Below are positions 10,973-23,200 of a stretch of 64,000 nucleotides of DNA, one piece after another. A program made the position numbers and the translations under genes. The number at the start of each line of letters is the position of its first letter. The stretch's first letter is position 1. The stretch is from Galeopsis tetrahit (Eukaryota; Streptophyta; Magnoliopsida; Lamiales; Lamiaceae). The notes beneath the pieces were generated by a model. That model was not told the origin of the DNA and searched no databases. It worked only from the letters and a program-made list of their open reading frames with translations. The stretch covers positions 22,442,066 through 22,506,065 of the forward strand of contig OY776124.1 in assembly GCA_963675135.1 (NCBI GenBank), read 5' to 3'.

Positions 10973-12106
10973 TGTAGATGTTGTTACTCTTAAATGTCTT
11001 AACATTCACAACAACATCTTAATTCGACCTTTCTTATTTTGTCTAAGTCTAAATTCTGTTTTCTAGTTGATGCTGCTTTGGATGTTGTAACATCGCAGGT
11101 TGAAGATCTAGAACATTCTACACAGTTCCAGACTGGAAGGATCTGGAAGCTTGCAGAAGTATGTAGATCATGCAGTTGCCTTTGAAAACGTCCAGAATAG
11201 GCTGGAAGGTGCTAGAATTCATTGGAATGAAGAGTGGGCTAAAAAGAAGGGATGAGATCCTAAAAAATAGGATATGGATTATGAAGCTTATAGAATTCGT
11301 TTTTACCACTATAAATACTCAAGGAAGGCTTCATTATTCAGCATGGAGAATTAAGAGTAATCACATAATGTCTATGTGAAGTGTTCGTCCTACTTAAGAC
11401 ATTATCGTGATTATTATTTTTTCTTCATCAGATTCTCGTACAACATGAAGAATTAAATACACATCAGATCCGAGAATCACATATTTCACGAAGTGCTATT
11501 CTTTAAGTCCTAAACTAGTGTTCATCCTGTTAGGAATTAATTGTCATTAGCATGTTCATGTCGTTGTGCCGAAGAGTCCAAACTTCCTGTACAACATAGA
11601 CTTTTCTATACTTCTTTGATAGAGAGATCATAGAGTTAGATTAGTTTTTGGTAGTGTAATTTTTACACTTAAGCCGTCTTTAGACTCGATATGTTATCAA
11701 GTCTTATTTCCGTTGTGAATAATTGTTCACACACCATTTGTATTCACATAATTATTAGTGAAAGTTTCGCCATGAGGCTCGCATAGATTTGAAATTAAAA
11801 TCTATGTTAAAAAGTTAATTTTGTATCTTTGTGTTTTCATTCTTTAAAGTCTTCCGCTATTCGTATTCTGATATTCTGTAATCGAGTCAGTGTTACATTG
11901 AGTGTTCTAACATTGAGTGTAGCATCGGTCTTGTTTTACTTAACACGCATTGTGTTCAGTTTATTTCTAGTGTTTTAGTCTTCCGCTGTGTCTGTCTTTT
12001 CTGATATTCTGTTTGAATTAATGTTACACCATTTGTCTCAACATCCAGTGTAACATTGTTCTATTTTTCACTTAAACACTAGTAATACCATCCGCACACA
12101 CTTTCA
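10973..12106 (+). repeat. 5' LTR of Sirevirus C
   Basis: A direct repeat of 19924-21056. It starts TGTAGATGTTG and ends CACACACTTTCA. It holds a TATA box at 11309-11320 and several near-palindromic GATGTTGTAACATC-type words that recur through the rest of the element. Confidence 0.95.
11309..11320 (+). promoter_or_regulatory. LTR promoter TATA box of Sirevirus C
   Basis: CTATAAATACTC is a plant TATA consensus lying 337 bp into the LTR; transcription would start about 30 bp downstream. The same box is in the 3' LTR near 20260. Confidence 0.6.
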
Positions 12107-12108
12107 GT

Positions 12109-12120
12109 TGGTATCAGAGC
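12109..12120 (+). other. Primer binding site of Sirevirus C
   Basis: TGGTATCAGAGC lies two bases after the 5' LTR and is complementary to the 3' end of plant initiator methionyl tRNA, the usual Copia primer. Confidence 0.9.
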
Positions 12121-12239
12121 CAATACCTGACGACACTAGGTCTAGATCCTTGTTTTAAGTGTGTTTTAGTTTATGATAGCAATGGAAACACATCACATAT
12201 CCACTACACTTAGGCACCCGAACATATTATCCATATTTT

Positions 12240-12905
12240 AAAGCCTAAGTTGTGCATGTATATCAAGTCGAAAGATGAATGTGATTGGAGGACTGTACTT
12301 ACAGGTTATGATGTACCAAAGAACCAAATCAACACATCAACACCCCACCAAAAAGAAGGAAAAGTCAATTTCAACCAAGGTTATCAAAAAGTGAAGGTAA
12401 ACTAAGGTATGATCTTTAATATAGAAAATCAGTTCAATGCATATTTTGAATATGGTCATTATGAAAATTAATGTGCCAATATTAGACTTAAGCAAAAACT
12501 GAATTTTAGTACTACCTTAAATGATGAATCAGATGATGAATTTGATGAATCTAAAGATGTTGAATTCACTTTTCATACCGAGATTGATTATGATAATTCT
12601 TTAGACGATGATCTGGATGATACAGATTCTGATGTTGCACCTAATATCATAACATTTATGGTAACATCAAAATAGAGTCACCCAGATTTGAATTGTTTTA
12701 ATGGGTTTGTTGATGATGCAGGTATAAGGATTGATGATTCTAAATACCAAAAGTTGTTAGATGATTGTAACTCTCAGAAACTCACTCTTAATTCTTTGAA
12801 CAAAGAGAATGAGAATCTGAAAAACAATTACCAAGCTAGAAGTCATACATTCCAGAAGAATTTTTTGAAGTTTGTAAACTGAAGGAGAAATTAATCACCT
12901 CTACT
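12240..12905 (+). pseudogene. gag remnant of Sirevirus C
   Basis: Short frames recall Sirevirus gag: WRTVLTGYDVP near 12290, then directly a damaged zinc knuckle near 12450 in which a stop precedes the third ligand region (FEYGHYEN, stop, CAN). An acidic stretch at 12520-12660 and a coiled-coil-like piece (LTLNSLNKENENLKNNY) follow at 12688-12882. The large Gag core between the first motif and the knuckle is missing. The gene cannot make a working capsid protein. Confidence 0.7.
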
Positions 12906-13028
12906 TTAAGTTTCATAAAATTTTCTAAAAGTGCTTCTGATATATGTTATAGCTATTGGTAAATCTGATAATTGTGGTATATGTTATGATGGTTAAACTG
13001 CTTCTATTTCTAAATTTTTTAAAATGCT

Positions 13029-15780
13029 GTGAAATTTGTGAAGGCAAATGTTAAAACATCTGTTGTAACATCTGCACAAACAGTAAAAAATATTGAAAAG
13101 AAGTTTGTATGCCATTATTTTTCGAGAATTGATCATATTTGTCCTTACTGCATAAAATCGGTTGATGATTTGAGATATGAGAAAATGTTACCTAAAAAGA
13201 TGTCATCCTATGAAACATTTTCTAAAATCTGCATGGAAATCTGATGTTACTTGTAATGCTGTTCACACTTCCTTGAAAGCATGTTTACTTGGTTTATGGT
13301 ATTTTGATAGTTGTTGTTCTAGACATATGACAGGATAAATTGACTACTTATCTGATTATGTGACCTTGAATGATGGTGATATTACATATGGTGGTGGTTT
13401 CAAAATGAACTTTAAATGTTGAAGGTTTTTCTGAGCTTAAAATGTTTTACATTTTGATGGCTTGCTTGCTGATTTGATTAGTATTAGTTAACTTTGTGAT
13501 GATAATTTGCATGTAAAATTTGACAAAGATTCATGTTATGTTTTGAATGAAGATGAAGATTGTCTAGGGCAGTAGATAATTGTTATCTTATTGGAACAAA
13601 TGTGTGTAATTTATCGAAAAATGATGAAAATATTTGATTGCATCAAAAATTGGGACATGCATATATTATACATCAGTGAAGAGACTAATCAAAGTCGATG
13701 CAGTGAAAAGGATTACCAAAACTGAAGTTTTAGAGTATCACTGTATGTGAACCATGCTAGAAAGGTAAGCAAGTAAGAGTGTCGCATAAAATGCTGTCAC
13801 ATTGTTCTACACATCAATGTTTCAAATTGTTGCACATTGATTTAATTGGTCTTATGTCTTTGATGTAAGAAAGAATATAACTCTACAAGAAATGGCAAGA
13901 GTCAATATTTTATCTAAAAGTCTTTCTAAAGATTTTGGGCTAAAGCATTGAATTCAGCATGTCATATCATTAATAGAGTTTATATTCGATCTAGTTCTAT
14001 TCAAACACCTTATGAGATTTTGAAAATTAGAAAACCGAATGTGAAGTATTTTCATGTATTTGGTTGTGTGTGTTATATTTTGAATGATATGGATCAACTT
14101 CATAAGTTTGATTCTAAAAGTGTAAGGTTTCTTTTTAGGCTATTCTAAAAATAGTAAAGCCTATAGAGTTTATAACCTTAGGACTAACACTGTTCAAGAA
14201 TCTGTTAATATTGTGTTTGATGATGATAAAGGTCTTACAGATGGAAATGAAGAAGAAGATGTTTCAGAGGTTACTGAAAAATCTGGAGATTCTCTGAGAA
14301 CTGAAAATGTTGATCCGAATGTTACAACATCTGTAACAACATCGATAAAAAGTTCAACAGAATCTACACGGAATAATCAGTATGTTCCCAAAAGGAATAT
14401 TTCTTTAAGGATTGATAAAAGTCATCCTTCTGACCAGATCATAGGTGATGCTACAGTGTGCAAACAAGAGGAAAAGTAAGATCAAATAAGGTAGATGTGG
14501 TAAGAACAATATGCATGTCTTCTATTTGCAATGTTATGAATGCAGAGTGTTACTATTCTGAAATTGAACCTAAAAATGTTAATGAAACATTTACTTATGA
14601 GTCTGATAACATTTATTTTAGGAATGAGACTAGATTAGTTGCACAAGATTACACTCAAGTTGAAGTTATTGATTTTGATGAAATTTTTGCACTTGTTGCT
14701 AGGATAGAATCTTTTAGATTATTGCTAGCAATTACTTGTTTTATTGACATTAAACTTCATCAAATGGGTGTAAAAGTTGCATTTCTAAATGGCATTTTGA
14801 ATGAAAAAGCATTATGTTGAACAATTTAAAGGATTTGAAGATCCACAATACCCTGATCATTTTTGTTAGAGGAGAAGCCGATATAACTTTGTTCATTAAG
14901 CACACTGGAGAAGATTTACTTATTGCTCAAATATATGTTGATGACATTGTGTTTGGTTTAACTTGTGATAAAATGTTAACCAATTTGTTAAAACAATGAC
15001 TGCAACATTTGAGATGAGTATGGTTGGAGACTTGAATTATTTTTTAGGTCTTCAAATCAAGCAATGTAAGGATGATATATTCTTCTCTCAAGGTAAGTAT
15101 GCTGAGAACTTTGTTAAAATGTTTGATTTTGAAAGTTAAAAAGTAATGAAAACTTCCATGAGATCTACTTTGAAACTTTGCAAAGACAATGCTGGAAAGG
15201 ATGTTGATCCAACATTGTATAGATCTATGATAAAAAGTTTTACTTTATCTAACCTCTATTAGACCAGATATAATGTACAGTGTTTTTGTTTGTGCTAGTT
15301 ACCAATATTATCCAAAGGAATCTCACCTGAGTGTTTTGAAAAGAATTATCAAGTATGATGCAGGTACAAATGAACTTGGGATTTGGTATACTAAGGACAC
15401 CAACAACATTTTGATTGGATACAGTGATGCAGATTGAGCATGAGATATAGATGACAAAAATAGTAAGAGTAGAGGATGTTTCTACATGGGAAACAATCTT
15501 GTTGTTAAGCAAGATGTTTCATGACTATGGAATTGAATTGATATCCTTACAATTTTCTATGATAATACGAGTGCATAAACATTTCTAAAAAGTCAGTACA
15601 ACACTCACTCACTAAACACATTTGCATTAGGAATTATTTTATGAGAGATTTAGTGGAGAAGAACATAGTGAAGTTGGAATACGTACCTACTGAAAATCAT
15701 AATGATGATATATTTACTAAGGTTTTGACCTTGAGACATTCTTATCTTTGAGAAAATCTCTTGGTATGTGTAGTATCTGA
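13029..15780 (+). pseudogene. pol remnant of Sirevirus C (PR-IN-RT-RH)
   Basis: Domains occur in Copia order across several frames. The protease active-site region near 13305 reads WYFDSCCSRHMTG, so the catalytic DSG triplet is DSC. The integrase start (LLHIDLIG, about 13825) joins within about 50 bp to QEMARVNIL, so most of the DDE core is deleted. The integrase C-terminal part is at 13948-14150, RT fingers and palm at 14630-14820, RT YVDDIVFG at 14935, and RT/RNase H pieces to about 15770. RT also lacks the usual KKALYGLKQAPRAWY block. Many stops and frame changes are present. The protein is certainly inactive. Confidence 0.9.
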
Positions 15781-16650
15781 ATAATCCTAGATGGATGGTG
15801 TTACAAATGTTGTAGCATTTGGGACAACATCGTAAGGTTGTATAGTTGTTATAGATTTAATTTATTTCCTATTTTCGTTGAATAATTCCTTTGTAAAATA
15901 TTCTTGAATCTAAAATTTGTTGTGCAAAAATAAACATGTCTTACACCTCTCAAATGCATATAAAAAGAATGTTGTTAGCATACTAAAAGATGTAGTTTAT
16001 CACTGAGTAACTATGGAGCACGGAGTTCACTACTACGATGCCTTCTTTTCAAAAGGTGATTAACAAATACATCAATAGGTTCATAATCCATTGAGTAATT
16101 ATGGGGCACGGAGTTCGCTACTACGATGCACTCTTATAGAAAAATGGATCAATATGAACTAGGTGCTACAACACAAAAAGAAAAGAAAAAATGGTGCAAC
16201 ACAAATGAAGTAAATTCATGTAAAAACCGTGTTGAGGTGTATGTAACAGTTTTGAGCATAGCATTAGATGATTCGATTATATTTTTATAAGTAGTAATTA
16301 TTTGATTATTTGTGGAAATTTATTTCATTTATTCTGATTATAATAACCCACGTCTTTGGTTTATTTTCAGGTTATACACATTTAAATGTTAAATATTCTA
16401 GATTGTTCTTAATTTAATTAATTATTTAATTATGATTTTACCCACTACTTATCCATGATCTATTTTTGTGGGCTAAGTTTATGGAGTATTATCGAATTTC
16501 TTCTAGAATTAATCTTCCTTAGTTAGTTCTTATTTTTATACGTATTACTTCCAACTATGCATTCTCTCCTATATTCTTCTCATAACATGATATACTAAGC
16601 ATTGCATTTTTTCGAGTGATTTGAGTATTGCATTTTAAGATTTGCTAAAG
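15781..16650 (+). other. Non-coding stretch between pol and third-ORF remnants of Sirevirus C
   Basis: AT-rich, no gene seen. It contains two direct copies, about 90 bp apart (16000 and 16090), of a ~48-bp unit with CACGGAGTTC and CTACTACGATGC. Confidence 0.5.
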
Positions 16651-16652
16651 CC

Positions 16653-18986
16653 TTGTTTGTCTCGAATTTTGTGATTATCTTTTCGATTTCTTGGTGCTTA
16701 AATGACAGGAAACAAAGAAACTACCTCACCACACTCAAACTCCCACGAAACCGTCATCTCCATCTCTCTCCAATCTTAATAGTTTCGCTTTCATGGTCGC
16801 TTTACACCAAAACTCACCAACTGCTACAAGAAAAGCTGAAACACTTACCCAAAACAACTCCAGTTACACCCATTCCTACAACTGTTCACATTCCACTCGA
16901 TACGACCCTTAACGAGCTGAACCAAGCTGTTGAGAATATATCTCAATCGAATGTGAATTTTTAGAATCTTACATTCTTACTGTTGGAAATACGTCCATTG
17001 ACATTTCTCATTACTGAAAACCGAAAAACTCACCACTACACTTGGTTCGTTCACCTCACAAAAGTCCCAATTTCCAAGTCCTAATACTGAAATAGAGGCA
17101 AATGCCTCGACAGCTTCATCTCTGGGGGAGATTGAAAAGGAAATTGATGATTTTCCTGTTGCTGAGCAAAATGAGTCTACAAATGATGAGACATCCGATT
17201 ATGAGGACGCTCAAATGAAGGAGGTCGACGCGAATGCTAACTCAGGTTAAACTAACTCTTATCTTTTTAATACTGATGAATCTGAATAGATTGCTTTTTG
17301 GAGGAATTTTGAGAAAGAAAAGAGAAAGAGGATCCCTGTTCAACGAAGGAAATTCGGCTGTGTGTGTACGGGTTGATTACTCTAACTCACTGAGGAGAAA
17401 GAAGAAAGAAAGTAGTGTTGCTGATGAACCGAATTAAGTTATTTTCTTAATCGGAGGAAGAAAATGTGGTTATTGAGAAATGAGTCAAAACGAAGTATGA
17501 TCCAAAGGGAAAGAAGGTTGCTGCTGAATGAGACTTGCCCAAAAGAATTGAATCTGATCCAGAGGATAATCCCACTGTGCGTGAGATTAAGAAGATTATG
17601 AGGAAGAATGCTGCATCAAATGCTGAAGCAAGTGCTGCAACACCAGACCCTGATGACAGTAGAAGTGATGATTCTGAGAAGAGCAGTAGTAAAGACTCTG
17701 AATCAGTTGAGGAAATAAATTCTGAATGAGGTAATTCTGATCCATATAATAATTTTTAGACTGATAGGTTAGTTGCTAAAATAACTAAACTGTCTAGATG
17801 AAAGTTGTTAATGGAAAGAAGAATTAACATTGCTGATTTTTTGAGAAGTAAGTGGTTAATACAATTCTTGAAAGGAAATTGTTGAAAACTGTAACTTTGA
17901 GTGATACTTTTGTGTTTGATTGGGTATATGTATTGTATGCTTGACTTAGGAAAAGTACGGGTAGACGTAGCTCTAAATGATATGGAAATGTACAATTTAG
18001 GGGGAGATTAGTTCCATTTACTATAGAATTGATTAATGATCTCTTAGAGATAGAGTCTATGATTTATTAAGATGAACCTAATTTGAACTTAGTTGCTACT
18101 TTTATAACTAGGGTAGATTAACTAGGTGACATATTTTTATGCTTGCTAAAGATCTCACATCTCTATACTCTGTACTCCATAAATTGATTGTCTACAATTG
18201 GTTACCCTATACAAATTCCACTAAGGTGACTAAGGATCAAGCTACATTGTTGTATAAGATGGTTTTTGTGTTGAAGAATTTCAATTTGGATTTAACTATT
18301 TTCACCATATGCAGCTTATAGTGATATTTATTATAAAGGGAATTTACCTTACCATTGTTGATATGTTCATACCTCAAGAGGCATGAATTTTTAAACCTAA
18401 GGAAACTGAGGTTATTAGAGGCAAGGTACCCTTGATGACTATCTCACCTACTCTGTTACTTGGTGAAAGGACTGTTGATTTGCCCTTACAAAATTCAGAT
18501 GGTTCTGATCACAGAGATGCTCTTATTCCAGTTCGACCAGCTCCAGCAAGACCTGAACAGAGAAATGCTACATCGAATGTGAAACACATTGGTGGTCACA
18601 TTGGTCAATTTTTTTCTGTTTCTAGATCTTTTACTTTACTTCAACTAAAACGTTTACAGGACTCTATTGATTGCCTTCCGTTACTTAAAGTCCAGTGGTT
18701 AGACACGCTTTCTACTACCACAGGGGGAGAAACACCATCAACTTTTGGGGTTCGAAGTGAAGAGCTCCATGGAGATGTACCAGAAGCTGATTGTGTACCT
18801 GATGTTATTGATGAAGAGACTGCTGAACTAGATGTTGTAGTTCACTTTGCTACAACGTGCACTATTGTTGAAGAGGAGGAGGATCGGTTTGTTGATGCTG
18901 ATGAACGTATATGGATGTTCTTTATGACATCTAAACAGGTTATGGTAACAACTGAACAGGTTGATACAAGACAGGGGGAGGGCTGA
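16653..18986 (+). pseudogene. Envelope-like / plant-transposon-protein third ORF remnant of Sirevirus C
   Basis: A series of open pieces follows pol in the same orientation: 16653-16964, 17535-17729 (acidic and Ser-rich), 18139-18321, and 18432-18986. The segment LYSVLHKLIVYNWLPYTNST at 18166 resembles the domain of Sirevirus envelope-like proteins that usually reads about YxxLxKIxxxNWxPTxHxST. Downstream parts are polar and acidic. No signal peptide is kept; a hydrophobic run occurs only in a separate frame at 19060-19150. Stops and shifts rule out one protein. The family link is from memory of motif patterns. Confidence 0.5.
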
Positions 18987-18989
18987 ACA

Positions 18990-19910
18990 TTATATGTGAT
19001 TATGTGCAGGAACATGATGCTGCAGCTGTTGATACAGCAATATATGTCACTTGTTTAGTTTCTCAAGTATTCGTGCCTTTTATACTTCCCTTGATCTTAT
19101 TCATTGTTGTTACTGTGTTTAAGTTGATTTACAGATTCTGTTTTTCCTTCCTAGTTGATAGGTTGTTCTTTATTCAACTTGCTTAAATTGTTTGCATTGA
19201 TGATAATAGTTTACTGCTTTGTGCTTAAATTGTTTTCATACTTTTTATTATTTGCTTACTGCATGTTGTTTATGTTTATGTTAGTTGTTGTCTGTTTTGT
19301 TTTTCTAACTTATCTTATTATTCAATTTGCTTAAATTGTTTGCTTTGAGGATAATATAGAAGTACACCTCTCTTTAATTATCATGTGCTTACTGCTTAAT
19401 GCTCAAATTGTTTGCTTTGATAATAATATAATTTAGAAGTACACTTCTTTTTAATTCTCAGTTGCTTACTGCTTATTGTTTAAGTCTTTGTTAGATATTG
19501 TTGTTTTTCACTTTTTTTGCTCTGTTTTTTTTATTTTTTTAGTCTTTGCTCTATTTGTTTTTCTTTTCTTCTTTATTGCTCTGATTTTTTGTTATTGTGT
19601 CATACATGAATCTTAGGTTGATCTAGTACATATTCATATATGCCCTAATTTAACTTATGATTTTTGTAAGTTTATATGTTGTTCATATAAGTATCTTGTT
19701 CATACTTATTGTTGTTTTGAATGAGATCACATTGCTCTCATGGCACAGACTATGTGAAATCATTCTTGGTCTTTCTTACTTTGATCCGGAAGCTACAACA
19801 GGTGTTGACTTGATTAGTACATGGATATGATGGTAATGCTCTAGCATGTACATAATACTGAGTATATATAGAAATATATGTGCATCAGGTGTGTTGTAGT
19901 CGAAAGATCA
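18990..19910 (+). other. 3' non-coding region of Sirevirus C
   Basis: T-rich sequence with loose repeats of TTGCTTAAATTGTTTGCTTTGA (written here as its core GCTTAAATTGTTTGC) at about 19180, 19230, 19330 and 19410. No gene visible. It leads directly into the PPT. Confidence 0.5.
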
Positions 19911-19923
19911 AATTGGGGGAGAT
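19911..19923 (+). other. Polypurine tract of Sirevirus C
   Basis: AATTGGGGGAGAT adjoins the 3' LTR start TGTAGATG. Further GGGGGAG words lie upstream at 17124, 18000, 18723 and 18973. Confidence 0.85.
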
Positions 19924-21056
19924 TGTAGATGTTGTTACTCTTAAATGTCTTAACATTCACAACAACATCTTAATTCGACCTTTCTTATTTTGTCTAAGTC
20001 TAAATTCTGTTTTCTAGTTGATGCTGCTTTGGATGTTGTAACATCGCAGGTTGAAGATCTAGAACATTCTACACAGTTCCAGACTGGAAGGATTTGGAAG
20101 TTTGCAGAAGTATGTAGATCATGCGGTTGCCTTTGAAAACGTCCAGAATAGGCTGGAAGGTGCTAGAATTCATTGGAATGAAGAGTGGGCTAAAAAGAAG
20201 GGATGAGATCCTAAAAAATAGGATATGGATTATGAAGCTTATAGAATTCGTTTTTACCACTATAAATACTCAAGGAAGGCTTCATTATTCAGCATGGAGA
20301 ATTAAGAGTAATCACATAATGTCTATGTGAAGTGTTCGTCCTACTTAGACATTATCGTGATTATTATTTTTTCTTCATCAGATTCTCGTACAACATGAAG
20401 AATTAAATACACATCAGATCCGAGAATCACATATTTCACGAAGTGCTATTCTTTAAGTCCTAAACTAGTGTTCATCCTGTTAGGAATTAATTGTCATTAA
20501 CATGTTCATGTCGTTGTGCCGAAGAGTCCAAACTTCCTGTACAACATAGACTTTTCTATACTTCTTTGATAGAGAGATCATAGAGTTAGATTAGTTTTTG
20601 GTAGTGTAATTTTTACACTTAAGCCGTCTTTAGACTCGATATGTGATCAAGTCTTATTTCCGTTGTGAATAATTGTTCACACACCATTTGTATTCACATA
20701 ATTATTAGTGAAAGTTTCGCCATGAGGCTCGCATAGATTTTAAATTAAAATCTATGTTAAAAAGTTAATTTTGTGTCTTTGTGTTTTCATTCTTTAAAGT
20801 CTTCCGCTATTCGTATTCTGATATTCTGTAATCGAGTCAGTGTTACATTGAGTGTTCTAACATTGAGTGTAGCATCGGTCTTGTTTTACTTAACACGCAT
20901 TGTGTTCAGTTTATTTCTAGTGTTTTAGTCTTCCGCTGTGTCTGTCTTTTCTGATATTCTGTTTGAATTAATGTTACACCATTTGTCTCAACATCCAGTG
21001 TAACATTGTTCTATTTTTCACTTAAACACTAGTAATACCATCCGCACACACTTTCA
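19924..21056 (+). repeat. 3' LTR of Sirevirus C
   Basis: A 1133-bp direct repeat of 10973-12106 with about seven substitutions and a one-base indel seen by eye. It is followed by the duplication TAAAT at 21057-21061. Confidence 0.95.
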
Positions 21057-22169
21057 TAAATATCAAATCTTAAAAAATATATAATAAAAAAATTAATTTA
21101 GAACACAAAAATCTTCGAAAAAGTAAAAGCCTAAATAAAATATGAAAATATTAAAAAATAAAATAAATTTAAGGAGAATTAATTAAAAAAATCAAATTAA
21201 TAATAAAAATCTAAAGAAACTTAAATAAAACCAATAAAATATTAACAAATTCATCGAAAACTTTAAAAAAATTAAAACTAATTAAAAAATAAAAACCTAT
21301 AAAATCGATTAAGCCTTAATAAAATTTTAAAATATTAAATAAATTATAAATTCAAGGTGTTTTGTTAATATTTTATAGAATTTTTCAAATTTTTATTATT
21401 TAAATTAAAAAAAAATCTAGAAATCCCCCCACTCCCACCTCAAACCCCTCCCCATTCAGACCAATAGTCCTGCACGTCCCACCTCAAATTCCCCCTCCCC
21501 ATCTGTGCAACTGAACCTCAAATTCTCCTGCCATCGTATCAAACACCTTAAATTTTCGTGAAATTTTCATTTCCCTCCACAATATCTCTTAAATTCCTCC
21601 ACAATATTAAAATTATTTTCAATTAGAAATTTACATTCATGTCTTTACAAGAATGTGTTAGATATGAACAAATTGAATTATACAATTTTTGTCATTTTCT
21701 TCTTAAGGTGAATCAATTGTGTATCTTTCGTATCTCTTCAAACACAGGAAATCTCTAATTTAATTTAAGGTAACCATTTTTATTTTATTCACTAAAATAT
21801 ATGGGATACAATGCTAGCTTGTGTGTTCATTTACGAATCTATGATAAAACATTTTCTTTAATTATATGTGTTCTCATTTAATTTAAGGTAACTGTTTTTA
21901 TTCTATTCACTAAAATATATGGGATACAATGCTAGCTTTTCATTTACGGATGACTTTTTCAAATTTTGATTTAGGGATATCTCATAGAAAAGGAAGAGGG
22001 AAGACAATTAGAATTTCAGTTGAAAGAAAGAGACAAAGAGACGTGAAGTTGGAAGACTAGATGTCATTATTCATCCACATCGCAATCAAGTTGTTAGTGA
22101 AAATGCTAAATATTTTAAAACTGAAGTTGGTGTTCCAGCAACATGTACCCTTCAATATGCATGATCTTC

Positions 22170-23200
22170 ATAAACACTACACCGTACTGGACGATTTTCT
22201 CTTATATCCAATTTTTTCATATGTTAACTCTTCAAATTAGTGAGAGTCCTTCAAACCAATTTGACCTAGTTATTACTTTGGATTTTATAAGTCTAGATAT
22301 AATTGTTTTCTTTTCTGTGCTGTTTAAATTAAAAAAAAAACTATATAAATAAAAGAAAAAAAGAAAACATAACTATTGGAGCACATTGAAGTCTTATTAT
22401 TTCTACCAAATCATTATTTGTTCAACATAATTTTTCATTTTTTCATAATCCTCTCATATATACCAACTATTTAAGTATTTATTAAGTGATAACAGGATAC
22501 TATTTAATTTAAGTCTTATTAATCCCTAACTAGCTCTTCTTTTTTATGTTGTATTATAATTAATCTAGATGGTTAGAATGTTCTACACTTCTACTCATCC
22601 AACCGTACATAAGTTTGTGATATTAATAAAACTCTTTAGAAACTAATTTTATGATATTACTAGAATTCTTTAGTAACTAATTTTGTACCGCAATTAATTA
22701 TGTGATATCAAGTATTTTCTCCTCAAATATATGCTCAAACTAATGAAATAGTCTATAATCCAACAATTTAACCTATTAAAAAATTAGTCGAAACAACATA
22801 ATTAACAAGATTTTAAGAAATTAGCAGTCGCCAAACATTATTTTTCTAGAAACTTTCGAAACTTACCGTAGGAGTGGGGTCGGAGGTAGAGAAGGGGGGT
22901 GGCAATGGATAGATTGTGACTAGGATTTTTTTTTAGATTTAGGATTTTAAAAAATTAAAAATGAAAAAAAGGTCATGGATATTATTTATATATATTAACT
23001 TTTATATGATTTGAAAAATTCTGAAAATTTTTAGGTAATTTATTTGCACATTTTTAATTAATTATTTTATAGCTAACTAATTTTTTTTCTAATTTTTTCA
23101 AATTTTTTTAAAGACATTCTATATTATTTAAGAATTTAAGTAATTTACAAATCATTTAAAAAAAAAATAACACCCAAAAATACTCTAAATATATTTTAAT
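22170..23200. other. AT-rich CACTA interior without genes
   Basis: Between the palindrome arm and the right subterminal repeats. Long A and T runs and no coding features. A short GC-richer patch lies at 22870-22910. The open frame at 22143-22352 is only the frayed end of the Transposase_24-like copy and AT-rich sequence. Confidence 0.5.

Larger units (their letters stand above)
10973..21056 (+). mobile_element. Sirevirus C: defective Ty1/copia LTR retrotransposon
   Basis: A 10.1-kb element with 1134- and 1133-bp LTRs (TG...CA), PBS, PPT and a 5-bp duplication TAAAT, inserted in the right arm of the CACTA palindrome. Gag, pol and an envelope-like third region can be traced in order, but all are ruined by deletions, stops and frameshifts. 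The gag core, the integrase catalytic core and part of RT are missing. By eye the LTRs differ at only about seven positions plus one indel. The contrast between young LTRs and dead coding regions means the copy was already defective when it moved. Confidence 0.95.
10580..22165. repeat. Right arm of the CACTA internal palindrome, split by Sirevirus C
   Basis: Two pieces, 10580-10972 and 21062-22165, form the inverted copy of 5384-9700. The join at 10972/21057 carries the 5-bp duplication of Sirevirus C, which proves they were contiguous. Around 22060-22165 the plus strand keeps an open stretch with SENAKYFKTEVGVPA, the mirror copy of the Transposase_24-like remnant. A local tandem duplication of about 100 bp (21770-21960) is present only in this arm. 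Confidence 0.85.

Noticed and set aside
11118..11379. Open frames of 63-69 codons in the Sirevirus C LTRs (also at 20069-20330)
   Set aside because: They overlap on both strands around the TATA box and are present in both LTRs only because the LTRs are copies.
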